NCBI GenBank assembly: GCA_025267735.1 | Contig: CM046298.1 | Location: forward strand, 31,409,264-31,473,263 | DNA length: 64,000 bases | Direction of reading: 5' to 3' | Source of the DNA: Mactra quadrangularis | Taxonomy: Eukaryota; Mollusca; Bivalvia; Venerida; Mactridae | Part shown: positions 9,305-23,473 of the stretch, piece after piece | Layout of the letters: every line of letters starts with the position of its first letter | How positions within the stretch are numbered: position 1 is the stretch's first letter | The notes under the pieces: generated by a model | The model's input: the letters and a program-made list of their open reading frames with translations, nothing else | Told to the model about the DNA's origin: nothing | Databases searched by the model: none | Made by a program: the position numbers and the translations under genes

Positions 9305-12300
9305 CTATTTATTTAGTTTTATACTAAAGTTTAAGCCCTAAATTTGATTTTATTACGGACAAATATATAACAATAAGAACATGACTGTATTGAAAGAGTA
9401 ATGATAATTATCGTTAATTAATCATTTCATATTTTTTCTTGAAAAAAAAACGTTATAAGAATCCTGAATAAATGATGATCGAACGCAACGTTTACATGCA
9501 ATGGACGCGGATTCGCGTCATTTTGATGAGGTATGGAAAAGGCTTAAGCAGTTTGCTTTTTAGCTCGCTTCCAACACAGAAAATCGATTGACCAATCAAA
9601 ATGTAGCTTACACAAGCAGCTTCTCATTCGCGAATGAACGTAGAAAATTGCATTATCAATAAAAATTTGATATGTAAACAAAGAAAGTTTTCGAAGTTTT
9701 TGTTATGTTTCCATTGATTTTACATTGACGTTCAACTTATTCTATGTTTATCATACCTTTGTAAATTAGAAACAAAGATAAATAATGAAGAAACCTGTAA
9801 CATAGCACTAGCAAACGTGTATTTCCAACCCTACCGTTCGTGATTTTTGACATTTTGTGAACGTTTCGTCATCCTATCCACGGGTCATCGCTGACTGTCG
9901 TCATTTCTCCACTACGTCATTTTTTCTCAGATCAGATTTTACTCCTTCTACCTTGGTCAATACTCAACTTTTATATAAGTGACGTATATGTACATAGTTA
10001 CGCATCCGACATCGTATTTAATTTAACAATACATGTATTCATCTTCAAAAATATAACATGAAACATAACAGGATATGTTAATTTCGTACAACATGATTAT
10101 TGCTGGTATTTTTTTTAAATTCAACTTACATGAAAGATTAATCCTGAATAACGGACATAACTCTCCTCGCTTCTGATCAACAATAAAGTTCTGACTTGAA
10201 AATGCCGTATTCACCAGTCACACGATTTTAATTCATAATAGAATGAAAGCCAGTCTATGAAATAAAGTACACACATTTTGCCCTCAAAATTTTTGATAGA
10301 AAAGCAAGAGGCGCTTGTTAGAGGGTTTAAATTTTGAGTACACCATTTATACATTTCTGTACTAACATTATTCTAAATAACCGAAGAGAAATAGTTTTCT
10401 TTGATCTTTGTTCTACTTCAGAATAGTTATGGCGGCAACGTATCTGATGACGTCGCTTAAAACTTTAAGGGACCGTGATCAAAAGCGCGCCGACATTGCT
10501 GTACTGATTTTCCGACGTTCAGTTGTGTTTACACTCGAATATTTTGATATATGTATGTAAAGTACAGTATATAATATAGTTTTTTGAAAGTATGAATTGT
10601 TTAAATTGACTGATGTAAGATTTAGCAAAATGCGATCAAAATTTTAAAAGTAGTTGAATATTTTGAGTCCTGAGGCTTGGTATTTTCAAATTAACGCCAG
10701 TATTGAGCGCAACGTCAATAGTATTTTAAATCACTGTAATGAAAAAATACATTTTCAAAAGTAAGTTCCACCACAATAGGTTTAAGTATGTCACTTTTGT
10801 TTTCTATCCTTGCTTCTGACTTTATTAAGGAAAGATAATTGAGAAATATCCATCATATATCTTGGTATAGGACCTTTAAGATCAAGACATGGTTTCCCAC
10901 AATTTTTATTGATATCTATAAAATTAATCATAAAAAATCGTTTTAAGTTATTCTCATCTTTAATTTTAGATTATCTGTTTAAGTAGTGTCATGGTCGACC
11001 TGAAAGTAGGTATTCTTTTTTTGTTAATTACACATTAAAAATTACATTTATAATCAAAGGGCTGAACGCACAAGTACACGTACAATTTACGGTTCGGTTT
11101 TGTTGTGTTGCGTCCGATATTTCCTCAAATATAAGGGAAAAAATAAAGGGATATTCCCATTTTTGTCAACCGTAACTCTTTCCTCACCCACACACATTCC
11201 ATCACCATATATATATATATGTTGAGGAAAAATCTGTCCTTTGCCCATCGTAAAGATTTCATTTAGACTATTTAGGAATATCACTTTAGGTTGAGGATGA
11301 CTATTTCTTTAGAAAAGAAGAAAATGTTTAGAATGAGAAAATATCCATCATTGACCGTATGTAAATATGGGTATACACATGGGTATACACCATCTTGTTA
11401 AAATTGTTATACATGCATACAATACACTATTTTATATAAGATATATGATTATTTATTAATTCAAAGCATTTATTTCAATGTCGTTGTATAATAAAAGGGA
11501 AACAACTCTGCGGTGTTTGTATTAAAATGATCGCGCATGCGCATGACTTTCAGGAAGACAAAAGTGCAACAGTTCCAAGCGTATAATCGTTTTCACATTT
11601 CTGGTATATATTGAGCTGTTTCATAGATGAAGAAATAAACATCATAGACCCTCATTAATTGCAAGCTCTACCAATTCGAATGAAACACGATATTATGACG
11701 ATCATTTGCTAAATCAATTATGGCTGCGTGTATATCGCGTATGGGGAAATCGCGACTACCCGTCCGTGAAGGAAAAAGCAAGGATTTGTAATTTTAGGAC
11801 CCCTAATGCACGATGATAAGAGGTAGATATGTAGTTTCGAATGTTTTATATATCAGAATTTTTATCTACTGATTTGGTTTGCATATCAAAGAATGCCATG
11901 CTTTCACTAGGTAAATATTTGTTAGTTTGCTTAAATCTGTGTGAAAATATGCTGAACTTGTGTTAAAGAAACATCATAATGTCTTTAGAAATGTGCTAGC
12001 CAGAAATTCCAGGACCTAATGAGTGTGCCAAGTATATCGTAATTTGCATTTAATTCCTCTTGGGTGATATCATATTATTTTAAGTGTTCAAATCTGTCTA
12101 CTTGTATTAGTCTTGAATGAAGTTTGATGCCAAACAATGGTAAAACAATTAAAATGAATGCCATAAACAGCTCATTATTTCTCTGTACAGTATTGTTAGG
12201 AAATGTGCTACTGAAGTATTGACGTAGCCTGAACTGACGTAAACGTTTGGTTTAAAGTAGTCAAATATTTATTGAAAAAAATGTTTGTTAGAGCAATTTA

Positions 12301-13898
12301 CTAAAATAGTTTTGATAAATACGTTACGTAATGTAATGTGTATCTGTTGTTTATGGAAGGATTGTCTCCTTTATCGAAAGCAATGAGCAAAGACCTTCAA
12401 TATTTTTGAATTTTTGTAATAATATATGTCTTCATATAGTCGCTAGATAAAGACACATAGGACTTTTAAGGCTAAGTCGTCATTGACTTTTAAGGGCATT
12501 GTGTTAAACGAGAACTGTTAAAGTAAAACCCCTGCAAAGTTCCACTGACCACATTAGAAATGCAAATCTGTAGCCTAGATTGTCTTGCCTATTTTCTTTA
12601 ATTATTTACTCATTTAACTACTCATAAATTTAAGGACTCGATATTTTCTCCAATTACAGAAAAAAAATCGACAATTCTGTGAATGATTTCATAGCAATGG
12701 TTGACCTGTCGATGTCAGGACTCGAATATTGTTCGCCATTATAAGTACAGCGAAATTGGACGCTAGTCACGGTCGCTACTTCCTTCATGTATATATTTTG
12801 AATCTAGGTACAGTATTTAAAAATCAGAAAGCCGAAAACTTTAACGCGAAGTTTACTGAGGAAATTCTTAATTTACATACATGTATGTAGAAGTGAAGTG
12901 CAAAATTTAAAGTTGAAACAGTCGATGAAAACAACAACAAAAATAGACGTTTATACGTGTAGTTCGTACAAAATAACAAAACGTGTTTGTGTAAACATAA
13001 AAATAAAGCAATCCATTCCAAAGGTAGGACAGTATTGTAGTTCATGTAAATAAAATTAGACGGTGGTAGATAAACCACCCCCATTTCAGTCAATAATATG
13101 CCATGATTTGAAAATTGATTTACACATTCAAATTAAAAAAAAAACAGTACATCTTCACAAATGCACTTTATTTACTCTCCATGGGTATACATATATGTAT
13201 TTCTATAATAAAAAATCTAAAAATATCAAAATTCTTATTTTTTATCTTTTACCATGTCACCATAGTAACTGAGTAATTATGCTTAAATACATTAAAGTGT
13301 TTGTTGTGCATATATCAGGAGAAATGATACATGTTAGAATGAATTAAACAAACATCATTGAATTAACTATTTCTGGAATCATATGAACGGCTCATTATTG
13401 ACTAACAATGTCTTTCATCGCGTTCCGCATCGATAAATATCATGTAGGAACTAAATTGCTTGACATTCGATTCTTGCTCTTAATTTTGCCGAAATCGGTT
13501 ACAACATATCTCCTAGTAACGCTTCATGAAGATTTCTCTAAATATTCCCATTAAACATACATTGCTAGCAGTTTTGTTTAGGGTTCATTTGGAACAGTTT
13601 TTTTCACAATCGTTCAGTCTATAGAAGCTAATTGGTTTACCATACTTTGTTTGTGTAAACATGGAATAACAAGACTTTACTTGTTCCATACGTACAAGAC
13701 TATTGTTTACTTTGTTAATATAATACAACGGAACTTAACTTGTCTTGATGAACAAACGTCAACTGTTTTATTCCACAATATATCCACAATTTTTATTAAA
13801 ACCACAATATAAGAGATATTCATTTGCAGTAGACGTGAAAAATGACTTACAATCCGTGAGGTTATTCTAATATAACAAGCATTAACGATACAGTCTGA

Positions 13899-13957
13899 TT
13901 GTTTGTTTGTTTTGGTTTTACGGCACACCAACACAAAAAGGTCATATCGCGCCGAGC
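13899..13957 (-). mobile_element. SINE family 1, 5'-truncated tail
   Basis: Read on the minus strand this is the 3' end of SINE family 1: a TATGACC core, TGTGTTGGTGTGCCGTAAAACC, then a CAAACAAACAAAC tail. Only about 60 bp of the tail is preserved. Confidence 0.6.
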
Positions 13958-14230
13958 ATTAGCGACATAGAAAAAAATATATACCATTTTGATTTCGAAG
14001 TTTAGGTTTGAGAAAGTGCCCATTTTATTTATAGGCGGTCTTTTATAATGGCACATTACGTTTATTTCAATGTAAGCATTGAATATATGACCCAAAATTG
14101 TTTTAGAGCTTAATTGGGTATTTCGTGGAAGCATATTATCCGTAAATCATTGAAAAAAGTAAAATGTTATGATGAAACATATAAGTATGTAGTACTAACA
14201 AGTCTGACATCTTTTTACAACAATTGGTTA

Positions 14231-15435
14231 AAGAACAAATAAGCATGTTGTCATGTGTCAATCATTGTATGGAGTATAAAATCAATAAGTCTAGTATCCT
14301 TTGTCAACCATTGTATGGAGTGTAGAACCAATAAGTCTAGTATCATTTGTCAACCATTTTATGGAGTGTAGAACCAATAAGTCTAGTATCCTTTGTCAAC
14401 CATTGTATGGAGTGTAGAACCAATAAGTCTAGTATCCTTTGTCAATCATTTAATGGAGTGTAGAACAAATAAGTCTAGTATCTTTTGTCAACCATTGTAT
14501 GGAGTGTAGAACCTAGAAGTCTAATTTCCTTTGTCAACCATTGTATGGAGTGTACATCCAATAAGTCTTGTGGCTTTTGTCAACCATTTTATGGAGTGTA
14601 GAACCAATAAGTCTAGTATCCTTTGTCAATCATTGTATGGAGTGTAGAACCAATAAGTCTAGTATCCTTTGTCAATCATTGTATGGAGTGTATAACCAAT
14701 AAGTCTTGTGGCTTTTGTCAATCATTTTATAGAGTGTAGAACCAAGAAGTAGTGTGGCTTTTGTCAACCATTTTATGGAGTGTAGAACCAATAAGTCTAG
14801 TATCCTTTGTCAATCATTTAATGGAGTGTTGAACAAATAAGTCTAGTATCTTTTGTCATCCATTGTATGGAGTGTAGAACCTAGGAGTCTAATTTCCTTT
14901 GTCAACCATTGTTTTGAGTGTAGAACCAATAAGTCTTATATCCTTTGTCAATCATTGTATGGAGTGTAGAACCAATAAGTCTTGTATCCTTTGTCAACCA
15001 TTGTATGGAGTGTAGAACCAATAAGTCTAGGGTCTTTGTCAACCTTTGTATGGAGTGTAGAACCAATAAGTCTAGTATCCTTTGTCATCCATTGTATGGA
15101 GTGTAGAACCAATAAGTCTAGTATCCATTGGCAACCATTGTATGGAGTGTAGAACCAATAAGTCTAGTATCCATTGGCAACCATTGTATGGAGTGTAGAA
15201 CCAATAAGTCTAGTATCCATTGGCAACCATTGTACGGAGTGCAGAACCAATAAGTCTTGTATCCTTTGTCAATCATTGTATGGCGAGTAGAACCAATAAA
15301 TCTAGTGTTCATTGTCGACCATTGTATGGAGTGTAGAACCAATAAGTCTAGTGTCCTTTGGCAACCAATGTATAGAGTTTAGAAACTATAAGTCTAGTGT
15401 CCTTTGTCAACCATGTATGGAGTGTAGAACCAAGA
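14231..15435. repeat. Minisatellite, 46-bp unit, about 26 copies
   Basis: The repeat period is 46 bp (GTCAACCATTGTATGGAGTG, then TAGAACCAATAAGTCTAGTAT and a TCCTTT spacer). Copies differ by scattered substitutions and fall into sub-variants: three adjacent units at about 15115-15240 carry a CCATTGGCAACC variant, and others carry CTTGTGGCTTTTGTCA. The edges are degenerate and the last unit ends at about 15435. Short minus-strand open frames across it are repeat translations, not genes. Confidence 0.95.
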
Positions 15436-16554
15436 AAAGGAAAATAGAGAATCGTCTTTTAGATATGAGTAATTCCCAATGGAAAACTATACCTTATTTG
15501 ATCAAGTATCAAATTCATTCTTTCTTCTTAGAAAAATATATGTACTGATTCTATGTTCTATCTCGAATGTTTTAACTGATTATTCAAAGCTATACACATT
15601 ACAAAATTCATATAAATTTATCGAAATTGTGTTGAAACGCAGGGAAAGGCACCACGCAGTACATCACATTATTTTATCATAACTGACAGATGCATACTGT
15701 CGGAAACTAATTATAGACAAGTATGTAATATCATCATTGAAAACACTTAACAAGACCTGAATATCAATAACTTACAATAAGTGCCAGGTTGCCAGCTAAA
15801 GGCTCATACATCATATAAAATGTATCTTTATTTCAAATATATATAAATATTCTGATAATAAATGTGTCTTTCGCTACCTGACATGTGTTTTCTTAATCTT
15901 GAAACAATATTAGTTCCAGCTATCAACAATCGGTAAATTATCGCTTCTTCGCTTTTCATCGGGGGCTGAATTATCGTTCCCTCTGTGAACGAAACAGTGA
16001 TTTAGCCGTACTCGCTATCTCGTTATATCGTTAAGACACAAAAAGAGGTGAAATCAATCATTCTAAAATGTTCACAGACCCCCAGCCTTTGTATATGAAG
16101 CGAGACGTACAATAATGTTTTCATTCCGTGGCAAAATTTTGGCTTCTTACTGTAGATAAATCATGAGAATGGATTTCTAATTCACAAGGTGCGAGCGTTC
16201 TCCTAGATGTAAATTATGCCCCTATTTTTCGAACATTGTAAAAATATGTGAGTAACCTTTATTGATGTATGTCTAACATTCATCTCACCTAAGCATGAAA
16301 TGATTGGATTTTACGACAATGATCGTAAAGCGGTGCGAATTGATATATCAGAATTTTACGACATCTGGCGTAAAGCAATATTGATGGATGTAATAATTAA
16401 CGAATAATCAAGAGATATATTTTTAAGATGTGGCTTCAAACTCGCATAATCTCCAATTGGCGTAACTACTAAAGGTTAAACCATTGCCAGTTTCATTAGA
16501 TGGTGAATTCCGTTTGTGCCGCGTCATTGTTCAATAGACCTAACTCAGAACTCC

Positions 16555-16670
16555 AATTTATGGGTTTTTTCATCTGCGTGCACAGGCGGTACGATCTTTT
16601 TTGCACATTATTGCTGAAAAGCACGAAAAAACCGATTAAATTATATTGTTCTTTGTACACATATTTTTAA
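16555..16670 (-). repeat. Dispersed repeat, copy 2
   Basis: The complement of this block matches 21747-21865 over about 110 bp: GTACAAAGAACA, a CGTGCTTTTCAGCAATA core, CTGTGCACG, and an AAAAAACCCATAAATTGG-like end. Confidence 0.6.
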
Positions 16671-17797
16671 TGTAATTGTGAAAAAAAATGTTTGTAATGC
16701 AGGGGAAAACCCAAATATTTGAATTCTATCCAGACTTTATTCAGAAAAATTGCAATAAGTTTCCCTGAGATTTTGTTTCATTTCTAATGCATTGCAAGAA
16801 GCAGATTTTGGTAGACCAAAGCTTAGGTAGAACTTCAGGTACGTTGTAACAAACCGTTGGCTAAAGTATATGTACATAATCTTCCACGGTAAGACTGTAG
16901 CGGTTTGTGAAGTGCTGATTTGGAACACGATGTCCTGCGAAATGGTATTTCGCCATAGTTTGAGAAGAGCTAAAACACTTTGTTTCTTTGTTGTTGATAA
17001 ATCAATTGAGATAAGTGTGAATAAGAGCAAATAATTCGTTCAATGCGATCTTGGCAGCATGTATTGTAAAACAAAAAACTCTAATTTATTAACAATTATT
17101 ATCCACCAATTTACTTATTTACTACTCATATCCATAAGTAGATCTTGTAATGAATTTATTTTATTTATAAAATTCATGGTACCACCCGGCAGCGCCTCAT
17201 TCTTTGACAGTTTTATAGCGCGGTATCGCGTTTCCTGTGCGGCGGAAGGCTGTAAAGATGCGGTCCCGATTAGAACCGTATAATTGAGTTGTTTTCGAGC
17301 TACGCATTCTTGCTTTTTTGTTAGAATTTCTCCCATTTACAATGCCGTTCGTTTATCTAAATACAATTTGTTCCAGTAAATAAACAAATTGCGACATGTG
17401 TTAAGATGATACGGAGAGGTATTTGAGGAAGTACATATTGTCGTTTAAACAAGTCTAACAATAAACCTATTGCTCTCCGTATTGTTTATAACTTAATTAG
17501 AAAAACGTATAGATATTCATATTGTCAATAAATATTTTCTGCACATTTTTAACATTCGTTCATTTATTTTTTTATTCTTTTCGCTAATTACAAGGATGTA
17601 GGTTCAATGATTTATAACATTATCAGGGTATATAGTCACGTGATCCTCAGATTGTAAACAAACTCTAGTTTTTGTCATATTCTTGCAATAGTCATTCAAT
17701 AGAAAAGATTCAAAAAGTGCACAAAATAACTATCACTTTTCTTCGTCCGATAATGCTTACATGTAACTCTGAGTTCACTTTGAATCCTGTGCACAAA

Positions 17798-17871
17798 CAT
17801 TCCCAGAGTCTTGTAGGATTCTCAATACTAGCTAGTATTGAGGATCCTACTAGTTCTGGGTACGAGAATGA
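17798..17871. repeat. CATTCTCGT-family hairpin, zero-loop copy with perfect 8-bp TSD
   Basis: The arms CCCAGAGTCTTGTAGGATTC and its near-perfect complement meet without a loop at CAATACTAGCTAGTATTG (17823-17840, an 18-bp perfect palindrome). The right end is CTGGGTACGAGAATG; the left end has lost the CTCGT of CATTCTCGT. TGCACAAA occurs immediately before the element (17790-17797) and immediately after it (17872-17879), consistent with an 8-bp target duplication. Confidence 0.75.
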
Positions 17872-20057
17872 TGCACAAAGTATTTTTGCACATGACATAG
17901 TCTACCACTCGATAAATATTTTGTGCGCGGAATCAAAACTCACAGGATCAAATGCAATTTTAAAATGTCATGTTGAAAAGAAGTTAGTTACAATATTTTT
18001 CTATTAAGTCATATAATGTATTTGCACTTTCTGAGAAGTTTTTACCTTTACAAATGTACAAGAAATCTCTGTCACTCAAGTGAGCCTCGGGTATATTCTC
18101 GACATCTACCAAAAAAATCTTCAGATAAAATTCATCGTTAGTTGAAAGCTAGAAACGTTCATACAATGGTTATTTTTGGCCAATCAATTCCAAATATTCA
18201 TGATTAAATTATGTAAAATATTGTACACATATTGAATATCATATCATAGTTATGTTATTTTTTCATCTGAATTTAAACTGCAAAATGTATGGAATTGACT
18301 TACGATAACTTTTTTCGTAAGAATTTTTGTGGAAAGGTGCACTGTACTTTATACAAACTAAAGTCTGATCGTGTCGCTGAGACATTTCCTTATATAGATA
18401 TCTTAAGTCTTATATTTACTGTTTTATTGTTCGTTTATTTTAATAAATAGTGCATGCTGGGTAAAGAATGTTGTGTTGACGTGAGTTCTCTGATAAAATC
18501 AAAAGTTTGAAATACACGTGTTATTAATTTTCTTTATTTATAAAGAAGTTTTGATTCTTACACAAAAAAATATATCAATAAGAAATACATTAATAATTAC
18601 AAAATAAATGTACATTGTACATGGTATTTATATACGTTGTTCATTGCTAATACACATTTTATTTTTAAAAGAAAATACAAAAGTATCATAATTAATGGGA
18701 TTTATGATCGATTTCGCGTATTTTAAATAGTAAGTACATAAATAATAATAAAAATACCTAAATCGGTAAAGTAGCATAAAACTTCGATGTAACTGATATA
18801 CTCTTATAACAAATCAATCACACCGTCGAGAGATAACTTGAGAAAAGTGTCATTTAAATACCCATTATTATAATTTAGATATTTTACTCCAAACATGCAT
18901 ATATAAAATGTATTTGTGCGATCTTCCCTCTTTTCTCTATCAATCTACCATCATTTGATGGGAAATCAGGCAAGACAATTTAGATTGGGACGCTGGCACG
19001 ATTTTAATTGATAGCTCTATAATGTTTGTAAGATATGTTTTTGTATCTTTTACGTAAACGCTTTGATAAATTCGCGGAATTCCTTTCTAAAATATATATT
19101 CCTTTGTCAAATGACATTAAAGCTCAAGTAAGTGTAAAACAATTCATTTGCGTTTTAAAAATCATATTGATGAACAGATTATCAATATGTAGAAAGAATA
19201 AATGGTATCCATAGCAACCACTATTTGGTCACTTGAAGCACGCTATTTTTCACCTATTTTTTAAATATTAAACATGGTATTACGCACTCAATTTTGGTAC
19301 GAATGATGCGCCAACTTTAATTACACAAGCGTGGCGTCTGGAAATAATTTCCTGAAAGTTTCATGAAATTCTTTTGATTGGTTATTTCATAGCAGAGATT
19401 TTAGAGTCGTGGCTTTTAAACAACGAATGACGTCAACAAATGATTTTGAGTTGGGTGCAGTCATAAATTTTTGTGTTTGACTCAATTTGTCACCTGCAGA
19501 TACGCTTAAACATGTTAAACTGCTGATACATTACCAACATGTGAAAAGAACATTTGTTTACACATGGCACCAGAGGTTCAGCAAAGGTAGAACATAGGTA
19601 TTTGATGAAGAAAGACCAGATCAACTGACACTGACAGTAACTGTTGGAAAGGCAGCGTGAGTGGAGAAGCTTCTAGATAAGGATTGATGGCTTACAGTGT
19701 GCTGTATTGCACAAGAGAATTATTTATTCATTCAGTGAGGAATACTTTAAGGTTACATTTAATCTGTGGGTACAAAGCCATAGAAAGTGTATGGAAATAG
19801 GTGGTGATTATGTGCAGAAAGTAAATAGGAAACTTGACTTCGACGTTGAAGTAACCCAATGATGACGTCGGCGTGCTTCAAGTACCGTATACTAGTGTTG
19901 TAAAATATTCCGTGAAAACTTTATTTTCCAATGTATCAAGAAAATATTCGGGCTTTATATCAGTCTTTGGTATATGTACAGAATGATGTATTTTATTTTT
20001 TCCTATGTTATCCCATGTACCATTAAAAAATAAATTCCTCGAACTTTCCAATCACCC

Positions 20058-20106
20058 CTCGTATATAATTATATATATATATAATTATATATATATACAT
20101 GTATAT
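20058..20106. repeat. AT-rich microsatellite/palindrome
   Basis: This is a run of ATATAATTATATATATATAT type, strongly self-complementary. It is simple sequence with no other content. Confidence 0.85.
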
Positions 20107-20592
20107 CAGTTTGAAAGTAATATAGATATTTATTGTATGATGTTTATATCCGTGGTATTACTCATCAACGACTAGTTGTCTCTATATGTAAAGTAATAAT
20201 GTGTGAATTAAAAAAAATCAACTGAAAACATTCAGCGATATGTCATTACCTTTGCACAATCAACAAATTTGTGCAAAACAAGTGAAGTAGAGTCAATGTA
20301 CAATCATTGTCGAACAATTGATACAATTGCACTCGTAGAATTTTTGATAGTTCTGTTAAGTGTGAATTCTGTGCGTTCTATGCAGTTTCGTGAAATATAA
20401 CAAATGAAGACCATTAAAAGAATGCATTTAAAACATGCACAACATATTTTCCTGGTACAAAATATACAATGCAAACATTATACACGACCAGTGATGTGAT
20501 CTGACTTTAATAATTTAAGATTATATACACTTTGTATCTTTGTGTTATATGGACATACTTTACTTATCAAATACAAACACGCTAATTCCAAA

Positions 20593-21112
20593 TGAAAACA
20601 AACTCTGAAGACAAAATCTGAATACAAAATATAAAGACAAAATATAAGAACAAAATATGAAGACAAAATTTGAATACAAAATATAAAGACAAAATATAAA
20701 TGCAAAATATAAAGACAAAATATGAATACAAAATCTGAAGACAAAATATGAATTCAAAATCTGAAGACAAAATATGAGTACAAAATCTGAAGACAAATTG
20801 GAGTTAAAAATATGATTACAAAATCAGAAGACAAAATATGAGTACAAAATCTGAAGACAAAATATGAATTCAAACTCGAAGACAAAATATGAGTACAAAA
20901 TCTGAAGACAAAATATGAATTCAAAATCTGAAGACAAAATATGAGTACAAAATCTGAAGACAAATTGGAGTTAAAAATATGATTACAAAATCTGAAGACA
21001 AAATATGAGTACAAAATCTGAAGACAAAATGTGAATACAAAATCTGTAGACAAAATACGAGAAGAGCATCTGAAGACAAATTATAAATACAAAATCTGAA
21101 GACAAATTATAA
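20593..21112. repeat. Minisatellite, 13-bp half-unit (26-bp dimer), about 40 half-units
   Basis: The units alternate ACAAAATCTGAAG and ACAAAATATGAGT or ACAAAATATGAAT. A distinctive variant (GACAAATTGGAGTTAAAAAT) occurs twice, about 167 bp apart (20792 and 20959), indicating a later duplication of a block of units. Minus-strand frames give hydrophobic F/I/L/Y-rich repeats, which I regard as translation artefacts of the repeat. Confidence 0.93.
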
Positions 21113-21746
21113 TACTTGTAAGAGTATTTTCCCCATTGATAGTTTTATATCGCAATACAGTATATTAATATTATTTTTAAAGTTCCGATACGATATAACT
21201 CACGCGATACTATTTATGATGAATCGGTTTAAGGGCGCAGCCCTGATCTGAACAAACATAGTTAAGTCAAATCAAGTACTCCATTATTTTCATCATTTAC
21301 TATTGTATAAACGAAGGGTAAAAACAAAAGTTAGAGGATGTTTATAAAGTACATGATTAATATCATGTTGATAGAAAAGTTTATTGTTTAAGAAGAATCA
21401 TGCTGAGCTGTTAGACAACATTATCCATATGGTGCATGAAAACTGTAAAAACGAACGTTGAATACTCAACGTGTAATACTATAAAGCAATGGAACAATTT
21501 CCAGGACGATGCAGAACGCCTGTGTTAAAAATCTAATGTTAAAAGTGAGATGGGAACAGTCTTTGAGATCCTGACTGCAGATGATACGAGTCACTTAGTG
21601 CAATACCAAAAACGGCACCATAGTTTAAATGGACTTGTAATCCCTGCTTGTCTTAGTTTTAATAAATATACAAGTTACAAATATTACAATATACATATAC
21701 TCATATTTGGGGTTTTCCTTTGCTGCATATACCGTTTCCATTTGTT

Positions 21747-21865
21747 GTGTACAAAGAACAACAGAATTTAATCCGTGTTTCGTGCTTTTCGGCAATATTG
21801 TGTAAAACACTTTGTTTGTACTGCTTGTGCACGGATAGAAAAAAACTCATACATTGGTATGAGAA
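21747..21865 (+). repeat. Dispersed repeat, copy 3
   Basis: This is the best-preserved member of the three-copy family: GTGTACAAAGAACAACAG, a CGTGCTTTTCGGCAATATTG core, then CTTGTGCACGG and AAAAAACTCATACATTGG. Confidence 0.6.
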
Positions 21866-22682
21866 TTTGGTCTGTTAGCATTTCTGAGAACCCAAAGCAG
21901 GTAAGGGAATATCCTACCCGCTTTCAATGCAGAGACTATCATCATTTTTTTGCGATTGTTTGTTTTTAGTTTTTCACCGTTAATCGACATTTGTCACTTT
22001 ATTACGATGGCCGGCTCATCCCTGACGATTTTGTGTTTTATATTTATTTGTTTTGGGCTATCAGACCAAACAAATATATTTACCATAATTTTATCCTCTA
22101 TCAATTCTTGGGGAGAGACCCTTACATTGTGACTGTCAATGTACATGTACATGTTTTTAAAAGCGTTTTAATTTTTATCTGCATTTTTTTCAACAAAATT
22201 GTCCCTAAACTGACAGTTCAGTATATATCATATTTTCAATCCTGTTTAAAATTAGATTCGTCTTGTCTTAGTCTTTAATATCAAATGTTCGTCAATGTAA
22301 GGGTTTCTTCAATATATGTTTTTAAATTTCACCATTCTTATAATAATTTAGTAACATTAATACTGTTTTTAATCATTCTTGGTTCACTAAGAATGATATT
22401 AAAACTGCATAATAAAGACAATACTTAATTTTTTCCTTTTAATAATTTTATATAGAAATTACCTCTAAAATACTTACCATTCTGCTTATTTATTTGCTCC
22501 ACATAAATTTAACAATAACAACAACAACGGTTAGAAATAGTACAAGTAATGTGTTTTTGAAACCTGATCTTAGGCTTATTTTGTTTTTCAATAATATTAC
22601 AATCTTGTGAATACAATTATGCAAAACGTATAATTAAGGGTTTAAAAGATTGAATGTAACAATTTTGTGGAACAAAATGGGC

Positions 22683-22785
22683 TTGAAAATAGTGAATGGG
22701 AGAGTGAGAGGAAATTGTGTGTGTGAGTGAGAGTGAGTGGTAGTGTGAGTACGAGTGTGAATGAGAGAATTAAATTGTGAGTCAT
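22683..22785 (+). repeat. GT/GA-rich low-complexity tract
   Basis: The strand is strongly purine/T-biased, with repeated GAGTGAG, GTGTGTGAGTGAGAG and GTGTGAGTACGAG. It is an imperfect microsatellite. Confidence 0.8.
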
Positions 22786-23189
22786 CATGTATACGTATAT
22801 ATTTGAAAAACAATGTGGTTGTTATTTTTGTTTTATATTCTTTTGTGAAAATGTATTTTGTAAACCATATTTTGTTTTTTGTTAAAAAGTAAATGATACA
22901 AAAAATTTTTTACAATAAATTCAATGAAAATTCAACCGTCTAAAGTATTGCTTTATTATCAAAGGATGGAGGAGTACCATGGTTACAATGCAGTTTTATT
23001 AAAACACATTTAAAATTAGAAAACTATAAAAGAACTTTCATGCTCCTAGGTCACATCAGTTTCATGATTTACCTCCCTTTATAATGCAAACTTTGAAACC
23101 AGTAAGATAGTATTTTAAGAAAGATGTAGGCAAAACTATTTATTGAGGAGGGTGGGTTTTAGTAAACAAAAATAACTTTTAAACTGCAC

Positions 23190-23450
23190 CACGAGTCCAA
23201 AATTAAAGGTACAATAACATGCCATGTTTACAAAATTGATTTACAGTCGAACCTGGATCAAATCATAAAAATGTTGATAAAGAGTGTAAAATCCTAATAA
23301 AAAATCAGAAACGAATCAATTATGTAAGCATGGAATGCCTTGTACTTTTTATTTTGCGCTCATCCATAAATAGGGGAACACATAAGTCCGAAGTATTATA
23401 GTACAGTTTCAATGTATTTTATTCTCATCAATTTATGAAAACAAGTTTAA
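23190..23450. repeat. Foldback repeat, second copy
   Basis: TCCAAAATTAAAGGTACAAT...AAAATTGATT on the left is inverted at about 23305-23375 (AATCAATTATGTAAGCATGG...). The right part also matches the family at 4170-4620, including GGGGAACACATAAGTCC. Confidence 0.5.
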
Positions 23451-23473
23451 CTGATTGGTGCTACTTAGCGCAA

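Larger units (their letters stand above)
7140..14230. other. Intergenic DNA, no recognisable gene
   Basis: This is AT-rich non-coding sequence with stop codons throughout all frames. It contains a diverged hairpin of the CATTCTCGT family (7712-7787), a C-tract (about 8036-8046), a short TIR element (8653-8737), a run of TGACGT motifs (9268-9304), a short TA run (about 11208) and a minus-strand SINE tail (13899-13957). Between 7133 and 7320 there is a possible minus-strand promoter and first exon, treated in the findings. I see nothing specific in the rest. Confidence 0.6.
15436..20592. other. Intergenic DNA, no recognisable gene
   Basis: This is AT-rich non-coding DNA. It contains a minus-strand dispersed repeat copy (16555-16670), one exceptionally clean hairpin of the CATTCTCGT family (17798-17871) and an ATATAATTATAT tract (20058-20095). 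No domain or splice-bounded exon was recognised. Confidence 0.6.

Noticed and set aside
20478..21053. Overlapping minus-strand frames rich in F/I/L/Y that look like membrane proteins
   Set aside because: They are translations of the 13/26-bp minisatellite in three frames.
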